DNA of 29,933 nt from VFBF01 sp964530695 (GTDB taxonomy: Bacteria; Pseudomonadota; Alphaproteobacteria; Caulobacterales; Aquidulcibacteraceae). The notes under the pieces are model-generated. The model worked only from the letters and a program-made list of their open reading frames with translations. It had not been told where the DNA came from and made no database searches. The stretch lies in contig CAZGYQ010000036.1 of NCBI GenBank assembly GCA_964530695.1, positions 1-29,933 on the forward strand, read 5' to 3'. Both the position numbers and the translations under genes were made by a program. Positions 23,710 through 29,933 of the stretch are shown piece after piece (the first letter of the stretch is position 1; the number at the start of each line of letters is the position of its first letter).

Positions 23710-23733
23710 CAGCCGGAGCTTTCGCCCCGGCTG
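23710..23733. terminator. Hairpin between convergent sixA and phoH genes
   Basis: A 7-bp perfect stem, CAGCCGG (23710-23716) with CCGGCTG (23727-23733), has a 10-nt loop. It sits 21 bp after the sixA stop and 62 bp past the phoH stop. It has no T-run, so a terminator function is only plausible. Confidence 0.35.
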
Positions 23734-23794
23734 ATCCGCCCTTCAAGCCAGTTGCTGACAGGTGTGAGTGGACGCGAGTCGCGGTAAACGGAAG

Positions 23795-24559
23795 CTAAAG
23801 AACGGTCAGCATCTTCGCGACGAGCGGATGGCGCACGATGTCCTGTTCCGCTAGGCGCACGACCGAGATGTCCGGCAAGCCTTCAAGGCGCTTGGCCGCG
23901 TCGGCGAGGCCCGACAGTTCCGGCAGCAAGTCGGTCTGCGCGGGATCGCCGGTGACGACCATTGTCGAATGCCAGCCAAGGCGCGTGAGCAGCATCTTGA
24001 TCTGGCCGAAGGTGCAGTTTTGCGCTTCGTCGATGACCACGAAGGCGTTGTTCAGCGTGCGGCCGCGCATGAAGCCGACCGGCGCGATCTCGATAAGGCC
24101 TTCAGCCATTAGGGATTTGAGACGCTTCGGCGAGAGCCGATCCGCGAGCGCGTCGTAGAGCGGGCGCAGGTACGGTGCGAGCTTGTCTTCCATGGCGCCG
24201 GGAAGGAAACCGAGCGATTCGCCTGCTTCCACCGCGGGACGGGAGAGCACGATGCGCCCGACCTTGCCGGCCTCAAGCGCCTCGACGGCCTTGGCGATGG
24301 CGAGATAGGTCTTGCCTGTGCCTGCCGGGCCAAGGGCAAGCACGAGGTTGTGCATGTCGATGGCCTTGATGAGTTGTTCCTGGCCTTTGCTCTTGGCCTT
24401 GATCGTCTTGATGTAGCTCTGGTCGCGCCCGACATCGTTGGCGGGGTCCCAACCGCCCTGGACGACCTGCAGTCTGTTGCGGCTGTCGTCGCGCACGGCG
24501 CCGCGCGCCTCGCGGACAGTTTCAGCGCGTGCCGCACGTTTCATCGGACGCTTCGCCAT
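23795..24559 (-). CDS. phoH: PhoH family ATPase
   Basis: A 254-residue P-loop NTPase. It has a basic N-terminus (1-30), Walker A LALGPAGTGKTYLA (74-87), Walker B FVVIDEAQN (173-181) and the sensor motif VVTGDPAQTDLL (201-212). SRPAVEAGESLGFLPG (106-121) is the hallmark of PhoH/PhoL proteins, which are RNA-linked ATPases, some fused or partnered with the RNase YbeY. No ybeY is seen here. The start at 24559 follows a strong AGGAGGGG. A terminator-like hairpin lies only 31 bp upstream of the ATG on the same strand, suggesting either leader control or a separate upstream transcript. Confidence 0.95.
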   Translation of the reverse strand: MAKRPMKRAARAETVREARGAVRDDSRNRLQVVQGGWDPANDVGRDQSYIKTIKAKSKGQEQLIKAIDMHNLVLALGPAGTGKTYLAIAKAVEALEAGKVGRIVLSRPAVEAGESLGFLPGAMEDKLAPYLRPLYDALADRLSPKRLKSLMAEGLIEIAPVGFMRGRTLNNAFVVIDEAQNCTFGQIKMLLTRLGWHSTMVVTGDPAQTDLLPELSGLADAAKRLEGLPDISVVRLAEQDIVRHPLVAKMLTVL

Positions 24560-24589
24560 GGAACCCCTCCTAGGACGTTTGCAGAAATG

Positions 24590-24618
24590 AAAACGCCGCC
24601 AGCGCGAGGCTGACGGCG
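24590..24618 (-). terminator. Terminator-like hairpin just upstream of phoH
   Basis: The minus-strand hairpin (24594-24618) has a 10-position stem with one mismatch around a 5-nt loop, followed by TTTTCATTTC (24593-24584). It points in the same direction as phoH, so it would end a transcript arising from 24619-24844. That interval holds further hairpins, including GGCGC..GCGCC near 24745-24765 and a perfect 13-bp palindrome, TTCGAG-A-CTCGAA, at 24636-24648. It contains no ORF that could be supported. Confidence 0.55.
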
Positions 24619-24844
24619 GTGTGGACGATTGAATATTCGAGACTCGAAGAGAGGCGACCCGGCGCCGTTCCGGCGTCCTTTGGGCTTAGGCAGGGCGCGC
24701 TTGCAGCGCGGCATATCCCCACTGGGCTTCTCCTTGTTCCGATGGCGCGCCTTGTGGGTGCGCCATGACCCCCATAAGACGGCCATGAAGGTTAACGTCG
24801 CGTTGCAACCGAGTGAATGTTTTGCGACTGCGAAGGAGGAATAG

Positions 24845-25381
24845 ATGCCCGTATTTCGTCTGGCCGATGCCGATCTCGAGGTCGAGGACGCGGCGGCGTT
24901 CTGGATCGCGCCGACGGCGGTGGTGATCGGACGGGTGATTCTCAAGCGCAACGCCAGTGTCTGGTTCGGTGCGGTGTTGCGGGGGGACAACGAGCCCATC
25001 ATCGTCGGCGAGAATTCAAACGTGCAGGACGGCTCGGTGCTGCACACCGACATGGGCGCGCCGCTGACGATCGGCGCGAATGTCACCATCGGCCACCAGG
25101 TGATGCTGCACGGCTGCACGATTGGGGAGAACTCCCTGATCGGCATCAAGGCGACAGTGCTCAACCACGCCGTGATCGGCCGCGATTGTCTCGTTGGCGC
25201 GCATGCGCTGGTGACGGAACGGAAAGCCTTCGAGCCTGGACATCTCATCACCGGCGCGCCGGCGCGCGTTGCGCGCGCGATGGCGCCGGAGCACATTCAG
25301 ATCAACACGTTTTCGGCGCAGCACTACGTCGAGAACTGGAAGCGATATGCGCGCGACCTGGCGCCGAGCAGAATGATCTGA
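24845..25381 (+). CDS. Gamma-class carbonic anhydrase-like protein
   Basis: A 178-residue left-handed beta-helix protein with hexapeptide repeats (I/V-G-x-x-x-x) from about residue 22 to 130. The three zinc-ligand histidines of the gamma class are in place: His67 (SVLHTD), His84 and His89 (TIGHQVMLHGC). A C-terminal amphipathic helix (155-173, HYVENWKRYARDL) completes the fold. The family hydrates CO2 in some members (Cam/CamH-like) and in others (YrdA, CaiE-like) has unclear activity; the acidic loop of Methanosarcina Cam is absent. GAAGGAGG lies 5-8 nt upstream of the ATG. It is followed after 12 bp by a crotonase gene, so the two may be cotranscribed. Confidence 0.9.
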   Translation: MPVFRLADADLEVEDAAAFWIAPTAVVIGRVILKRNASVWFGAVLRGDNEPIIVGENSNVQDGSVLHTDMGAPLTIGANVTIGHQVMLHGCTIGENSLIGIKATVLNHAVIGRDCLVGAHALVTERKAFEPGHLITGAPARVARAMAPEHIQINTFSAQHYVENWKRYARDLAPSRMI

Positions 25382-25393
25382 GGGAGAAACGCG

Positions 25394-26179
25394 ATGACGC
25401 AACCTGAGTTCGTGAAGACCGAGAAGGACGGGCGTCTGCTGCTCGTCACGATCAACCGCGCTGAAGTGATGAACTCCGTGCATCCGCCCGCGAATTTCGA
25501 GATGGAGGCGGTGTTCAACGAGTTCGCCGCCGATCCGGACCTCTGGGTGGCGATCGTCACGGGCGCTGGCGAGAAGGCGTTCAGTGCGGGAAATGACCTC
25601 AAGTATCAGGCGGCGGGCAATCCGATGTCCTCGCCCCCCACCGGCTTCGGCGGGCTTACCAACCGATACGATTTGACGAAGCCCGTCATCGCCGCGGTCA
25701 ACGGCGTGGCGATGGGCGGCGGTTTCGAGATCGCGCTCGCTTGCGACCTCATCATCGCCGCGGAAAACGCGACGTTCGCGCTGCCGGAGCCGCGCGTCGG
25801 TCTCGCGGCGCTTGCGGGCGGCCTGCACCGCCTGCCGCGCCAGATCGGCCTGAAGCAGGCGATGGGCATGATCCTCACCGGCCGGCACGTCTCGGCGCAG
25901 GAAGGCAAGACGCTGGGCTTCGTGAACGACGTGGCGCCTGTCGGGCAGTCCGTGGACGTCGCAAAGAAGTGGGCGGCGCAGATCCTCGAATTGAGCCCCA
26001 TGTCGATCCGCGCGTCGAAAGAGGCGGTCTACAAGGGACTTGAGGAGCCTACGGTCGCGGCGGGCCTCGCCAACCAGTCGAAGTATCCCGCAGTGGCGGC
26101 GATGTTCCGCAGCGACGACCTGAAGGAAGGTCCATTGGCCTTCGCGCAAAAGCGCAAGCCGAACTGGAAAGGCGCGTGA
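25394..26179 (+). CDS. Enoyl-CoA hydratase/isomerase (crotonase) family protein
   Basis: A 261-residue crotonase. The oxyanion-hole segments are FSAGNDLK (63-70) and NGVAMGGGFEIALACDL (103-119). Glu112 and Glu132 (ALPEPRVGL) stand at the two acid/base positions of hydratases, so catalysis is likely hydration of a 2-enoyl-CoA. The C-terminal helical part is normal in length (FAQKRKPNWKG ending). The RBS GAGGGAGAA precedes the ATG at 25394, 12 bp after the carbonic-anhydrase gene. The substrate cannot be fixed; the ACAD genes about 4-8 kb away are on the other strand. Confidence 0.93.
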   Translation: MTQPEFVKTEKDGRLLLVTINRAEVMNSVHPPANFEMEAVFNEFAADPDLWVAIVTGAGEKAFSAGNDLKYQAAGNPMSSPPTGFGGLTNRYDLTKPVIAAVNGVAMGGGFEIALACDLIIAAENATFALPEPRVGLAALAGGLHRLPRQIGLKQAMGMILTGRHVSAQEGKTLGFVNDVAPVGQSVDVAKKWAAQILELSPMSIRASKEAVYKGLEEPTVAAGLANQSKYPAVAAMFRSDDLKEGPLAFAQKRKPNWKGA

Positions 26180-26221
26180 CGCACTGGCGCGGCGGCGCGG
26201 CGCTTCCCAGATAGGAAGCGC

Positions 26222-26893
26222 ATGAGCACGTCCCAGCCTGAAGCCCCACAGGAGCCCGCGCGCGGCCGTCTCGCGCGCATGCCGCGCGTGGTGACGTTCC
26301 TCGTTCTCACCATCGTGCTGGCGCATGGGGCGACGTACCTGCTCGACGCGCGCGCATACGAGGCGCTGCTGGAGACGTTCGCCGTCATACCCGCGCGCTT
26401 TGCAGACGGGGATTTCGGTCTGCCCGGCATCTTCGCGGCGCTGACCGGCAACGCCTTCCTGCACGCCGGGCCGTTGCACCTGTTCTTCAACTGCATGCTC
26501 ATCCTGCAAACGGGAGAACTCGTCGCCGAACGCTTCGGGCGCGGCGTGGGCGGGGTGTTGCGGTTTCTCGCGCTCTTTTTCGGCGCGGCGGCGGCGGGCG
26601 CCATCGTCTATGTGCTCGTGAACTGGGGTTCGACGACGCCGGCGATCGGCGCATCCGGGGCCGCGTGCGGCCTCTTTGCGGCGTATCTGATGGCGCCATA
26701 CGCTGACTGGCGCATGGCGGTGCGGTCGCCGACGGTGCTGCAGATGGGATTCTACTTCCTGCTGGTGAACGTCGCTCTGGCGGCGCTGGCGCGTGTCACG
26801 GGCGCGCTGCCCATCGCGTGGGAGGCGCACCTTGGCGGCTTTGTGGCGGGTATCGCGCTCTATCCGTTGCTTGTCCCGAAACAGGCGCCGTGA
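26222..26893 (+). CDS. Rhomboid family intramembrane serine protease
   Basis: A 223-residue protein with six predicted membrane helices. The catalytic dyad is Ser145 in GASGA (143-147) and His203 in AHLGGFVAGI (202-211). The HxxxN-like oxyanion element HLFFN (86-90) is in the second helix (HAGPLHLFFNCMLI). It cleaves transmembrane substrates within the bilayer. The start at 26222 has ATAGGAAG just upstream. It ends 1 bp before the convergent GDYXXLXY gene. No obvious substrate in the window. Confidence 0.95.
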   Translation: MSTSQPEAPQEPARGRLARMPRVVTFLVLTIVLAHGATYLLDARAYEALLETFAVIPARFADGDFGLPGIFAALTGNAFLHAGPLHLFFNCMLILQTGELVAERFGRGVGGVLRFLALFFGAAAAGAIVYVLVNWGSTTPAIGASGAACGLFAAYLMAPYADWRMAVRSPTVLQMGFYFLLVNVALAALARVTGALPIAWEAHLGGFVAGIALYPLLVPKQAP

Positions 26894-26894
26894 A

Positions 26895-27515
26895 CTAGAA
26901 CCAGGTCAGCTCGACGCGCTTGCCGTCGATGACGATGCCTTTCGTGCGCACGGTTCCGTCTTCGGACACGGAGAGAATGGCGGCGGTGCGCTCTGGTTGA
27001 TCGCGGTCGCGCAGGATCTTCTCAAGCGCTTCGGCTTCCTGCTGGTCGGCGAAGAAGCGATCGACGGAGAGGTTCAGGAACACTGTTCCGGGCGAGGCGG
27101 TCGCGCCTTCCGCGCCGGGCTCCGGCGTGAACGGCGGATCGCAGCGGGCAAAGCCGCGGGCGACGATCTCGCCGTGTTTCAGGGCTTCCGCCTTCGTCGC
27201 ATAACTCCCCGCCAGCACATGGACTTCGCCGTCCTTGCGCAACGCCAGCCAGTCTTGAGACCGCGCGCCAAAGGCGCCGGACCGCGCATCGCTTTCGGCG
27301 ATCGGCGGACATGCCTGGCCCGGTGCGAGCGTGTCGGCGAAGGAGAGCTGCACGTAATGCCCGGTGAGCAGCGCGCGGGGATCGACGGGCTGCATGCGCA
27401 AGATCACCTCCCGGCCTGCGGCGCGCGCGCGGCCTTCGATGACCACAAGGGCGATCAGCGCGAGGATGCAGACGAAGCCTGCCGCGAGCAGGCGCTGGGC
27501 GAGCGAGATGGTCAT
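26895..27515 (-). CDS. GDYXXLXY domain-containing membrane protein
   Basis: A 206-residue protein. One N-terminal transmembrane helix (about 8-27) is followed by an extracytoplasmic domain that carries the family motif as TGHYVQLSF (51-59; His in place of Asp). The remainder includes a Cys-containing PPI stretch and repeated beta segments. Proteins of this family are encoded next to DUF2157 membrane proteins. Here the two genes overlap by 4 bp (ATGA, 27512-27515), with the DUF2157 gene first. Function unknown. Confidence 0.85.
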   Translation of the reverse strand: MTISLAQRLLAAGFVCILALIALVVIEGRARAAGREVILRMQPVDPRALLTGHYVQLSFADTLAPGQACPPIAESDARSGAFGARSQDWLALRKDGEVHVLAGSYATKAEALKHGEIVARGFARCDPPFTPEPGAEGATASPGTVFLNLSVDRFFADQQEAEALEKILRDRDQPERTAAILSVSEDGTVRTKGIVIDGKRVELTWF

Positions 27516-28564
27516 GCCTTCGCCTTCCGTCGCAGGATGAGGCCGCCGGCGAGCGCCGCGAGCGCGCAGGCGAAGAAGAGGAGGGCGGCGGTCATCAGGT
27601 CTACCCCGAGATCGACGAGCACCGCGCCCACGGCGCCGATCAGGAAGACGATGCCGCCCGTGGAAATGAGCGCGTGGCGGTCATGCCGGCCGAGCGTGAT
27701 CGCGCCTCCGGCGGCGGCGAGCCAGGCGAGCCGGTGCGGGATCATCTCCGGGCCGGTTCCCGATGCGGCGAACCCGGCGCAGACGAGAAACGCGAGCGCG
27801 ATCCACACGAACCACCCGTAGAACGTGGCGAAAACGTCGGCGTCTCCCGCCTTCCAGCGCCAGCGCGCGGACGCAGCGACCCCTGCCGCCGCCGCCGCCG
27901 CCACGAGAAACCAGCCGGCTTCGCCGTCGTGGAGCTGGGCGATCGACCAGACGCCGGCGATGAAGATTGCGAGGCTCGCCCCGTGCGCCAGCGCCGCCGA
28001 CCGCCACGACCACGCCGCAAGCGCGCCCAGAAGCCCGGCGCCCAGCGTGATCGCCATGTGATTGTCGATTGTCTGCGCGTCGCCGAGCGCGATCAGCAGC
28101 AAAGCCGCCAACCCCGCGCCCGTGGAGCGGCCCGCGAGCGCGAGCATGGTTGCGGCGACGCCGGAACCGATCAGCGCATGCGCCGGTTTGCCGGCGATGT
28201 CGAAGATCTGCCCGACGAGCCCGACCGCGGCCGCGAAGAAGAGCGCCGCCAGCGTCGTCAGCGCATTGGAGGCCGCCGGCCGATTGTGGTGCGCAGTCCA
28301 TGCGGCGGCGCACACCGCGGACGCAAATAGCCCCAGCACCATGATGAACCGCGCCAGGCGGGGCAGGCCGTCCCAGTTGGCGGCGATGAACGCGATGACC
28401 GCAACGCCGAGCAGTACCGCGCCGATCCACGCGAGCGCGGTGGCGGCGTCGAGGCGCTTGGGCTCTTCGATCATCGCCAGCATGACGGCGCGCCGATCCG
28501 CGGGCACGTGGCCCGCCGAGATCCAGCGGTCGAGGTCGCGTTCGAGGCGCTTGCGATAAGCCAT
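27512..28564 (-). CDS. DUF2157 domain-containing polytopic membrane protein
   Basis: A 350-residue protein from the ATG at 28564; GGAGTATCGCGG lies upstream and an earlier ATG at 28609 is less well placed. Residues 1-45 are a soluble helical N-terminus, where DLDRWISAGHVPADRRAVML is the DUF2157 signature. The remainder has about ten hydrophobic helices with many small Ala/Gly residues, ending in a basic RRKAKA tail. It forms a two-gene operon with the GDYXXLXY protein and is probably a complex partner. Function unknown. Confidence 0.9.
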   Translation of the reverse strand: MAYRKRLERDLDRWISAGHVPADRRAVMLAMIEEPKRLDAATALAWIGAVLLGVAVIAFIAANWDGLPRLARFIMVLGLFASAVCAAAWTAHHNRPAASNALTTLAALFFAAAVGLVGQIFDIAGKPAHALIGSGVAATMLALAGRSTGAGLAALLLIALGDAQTIDNHMAITLGAGLLGALAAWSWRSAALAHGASLAIFIAGVWSIAQLHDGEAGWFLVAAAAAAGVAASARWRWKAGDADVFATFYGWFVWIALAFLVCAGFAASGTGPEMIPHRLAWLAAAGGAITLGRHDRHALISTGGIVFLIGAVGAVLVDLGVDLMTAALLFFACALAALAGGLILRRKAKA

Positions 28565-28688
28565 CCGCGATACTCCTTCCGCACGAAGCCTAGCCTTCTT
28601 TTTCGTCATGCGTACAGGCAGAGAACGCGCTTGCCGGCTTTCCGATCACGGCGCATCCTCGTGGGAAACAACGACCGGGGAGGCCGGC

Positions 28689-29120
28689 ATGCTCGTGGCG
28701 CAGATACTTCAGGGCAAGGGCGGACAAGTGCACGCCGTGTCGCAAGGCGCGACGCTGCAGGAGGCTGCGGGAGAGCTCACCGCACGCCGCGTCGGCTGCG
28801 TGGTCGTGCTGGACGCCGACGGCGACATCATCGGAATTCTCTCGGAACGCGATATCGTGCGTGAAGTGGCCAAACACGGGCCGAGGTGTCTTGAGGACAC
28901 GGTGGCTTCCGCCATGAGCCGCGGCGTCATCACGGCGCACGTCGAAGAGACGGTCGATGACTGCCTGTCGCGGATGACCGACCGCCGGATCCGCCACCTG
29001 CCGGTCGTCCAAGGGAGCCGCATGATAGGCTTAGTGTCGATCGGGGACCTCGTGAAGGCCAAGATCGAGGCCGTTGAGGTCGAGGCGGCGGCCATGCGGG
29101 CCTACATTGCGACAGGCTGA
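28689..29120 (+). CDS. CBS domain-pair protein
   Basis: A 143-residue protein made of two CBS domains (about 10-60 and 74-126), forming a single Bateman module. Each has the adenosine-binding pattern: GCVVVLDADGDIIGILSERDIVR (36-58) and HLPVVQGSRMIGLVSIGDLVK (103-123). The SERD and SIGD ends bind the ribose or phosphates of AMP, ATP or NAD-type ligands. It probably senses adenine nucleotides. The ATG at 28689 has GGGGAGG upstream; the in-frame upstream region is not CBS. It is the last protein gene before the rrn operon, which is transcribed in the same direction. Confidence 0.92.
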   Translation: MLVAQILQGKGGQVHAVSQGATLQEAAGELTARRVGCVVVLDADGDIIGILSERDIVREVAKHGPRCLEDTVASAMSRGVITAHVEETVDDCLSRMTDRRIRHLPVVQGSRMIGLVSIGDLVKAKIEAVEVEAAAMRAYIATG

Positions 29121-29314
29121 CACGGGGATTTCGCCAATCCGGCGCATTTAGCGCTTGATCTCCCGTAGGGTGTACTCTAGGTTCACCAACCTTGCGGCGG
29201 GGAACAGCGAGCGTGTCTGACACGGTCGAGCATTCCCGGCGCGGTCCTCACATCTACGATTTTCCGGCCGGATACGGGTTGGAAGCGCGTTGAAAAAAAG
29301 ACCGCACAACGCCG

Positions 29315-29343
29315 TTGACTACTAAATCGAGGCCGCATAAAAG
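29315..29343 (+). promoter_or_regulatory. Candidate sigma-70 promoter of the rRNA operon
   Basis: TTGACT (29315-29320) and TAAAAG (29338-29343) are 17 bp apart, matching five of six and four of six consensus bases. The promoter lies about 300 bp before the 16S gene, a normal distance for an rrn leader. A weaker pair, TTGATC (29155-29160) and TAGGTT (29178-29183), lies upstream. Between 29121 and 29314 no gene is confidently seen; see the finding on a 26-codon ORF. Confidence 0.55.
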
Positions 29344-29642
29344 CGCGCCTCCCCACGGCGGGGCCCTCTTCGGAAGGCTCTTGGCGGCGGGGAAGGGAAG
29401 CGGGAAGAAAGCTATTTCTCCCTGCCTACCAGAGGTCTTTGACATTGTGATTTGGAGAAGAGAGACGCAGGCGGCGGTTCGCCTGTCGCCGGGGTAATGC
29501 CCCGGCAACAGAGACCGACGGTTTGTGTTTCTTGGAAATTGGATAACTGACGTTCGATCCGGATTTCGGTCCGGTGAAGAACGGCGGTTTCCCGTCAAAA
29601 AGTAACGCATAAAGCCATGTAAGTGGTGACGTCGGAATCAAC
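29344..29642 (+). other. 5' leader of the rRNA operon with boxA-like site
   Basis: About 300 nt of transcribed leader. GTCTTTGACATTG (29435-29447) resembles the alphaproteobacterial rrn leader boxA-like antitermination element, and GGAGAAGAGAGACGC follows in the usual order. GC-rich hairpins such as CCCCACGGCGGGG are present near 29353-29365. There is no ORF here. Confidence 0.7.

Positions 29643-29933
<291 letters not shown>

Noticed and set aside
24541..24786. A minus-strand open frame running through the phoH-upstream hairpin and into phoH
   Set aside because: No ribosome-binding site at the candidate start, a very basic translation, and it passes through a terminator-like hairpin; better explained as a structured untranslated region.
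25016..26830. A 604-codon minus-strand frame across the carbonic anhydrase, crotonase and rhomboid genes
   Set aside because: It runs antisense across three genes with intact catalytic motifs and shows no recognisable domain.

Overview
This window looks like a piece of a high-GC alphaproteobacterial chromosome, probably from the Caulobacterales/Hyphomonadaceae neighbourhood. The evidence is the start of a 16S rRNA gene at the right edge, an rrn leader with the alphaproteobacterial TTTGACATTG boxA-like string, a GAAC-N7-GAAC LexA box, and gene types common there (TorF-type porin, MASE1-like sensor kinase, GDYXXLXY/DUF2157 pair). The order-level placement is an impression from the partial 16S and was not computed. 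No insertion sequence, prophage or CRISPR array was seen.

Layout. 1-2.7 kb, minus strand: a GNAT acetyltransferase, a glycine-zipper/OmpA lipoprotein with a clear terminator, a 61-residue lipoprotein, a TorF-family outer-membrane protein and tRNA-Gly(CCC). 2.9-6.6 kb, plus strand: a tightly overlapping operon of an exported DUF3604 PHP-like metallohydrolase, a membrane-anchored parvulin-like prolyl isomerase and a HupE/UreJ membrane protein. 6.8-7.3 kb: a TerB-like protein. 7.4-11.9 kb: tyrosine catabolism, with a MarR regulator divergent from hppD, then a GFA-family protein, a predicted lipoprotein asparaginase, an antisense coiled-coil gene and hmgA. A site-2-protease-like M50 protein follows. 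The last two steps of the pathway (maiA, fahA) are not in the window.

12.7-14.5 kb is compositionally different. It holds an inverted-repeat element, a DUF1835 gene with AT-richer codons, and a stretch with a LexA box followed by a small ORF that begins with a transmembrane helix. Then come arfB (ribosome rescue) and a hybrid histidine kinase that meets a convergent LigB/DODA-type dioxygenase with a 22-bp overlap.

17.9-21.4 kb, minus strand: an operon of two different acyl-CoA dehydrogenases flanking a lipoprotein and a 2-hydroxychromene-2-carboxylate isomerase-like protein. The second dehydrogenase lacks the usual Glu near its C-terminus, so the pair may form a heteromer. 21.4-24.6 kb: a small membrane protein, a family 2 glycosyltransferase, a SixA-type phosphatase and phoH, whose upstream region carries a terminator-like hairpin. 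24.8-26.9 kb, plus strand: gamma-carbonic anhydrase, a crotonase and a rhomboid protease. 26.9-28.6 kb, minus strand: the GDYXXLXY/DUF2157 pair. 28.7 kb to the end: a CBS-domain protein, then the rrn promoter, leader and 16S rRNA.

Function calls rest on reading translated motifs by eye. No database search was run.
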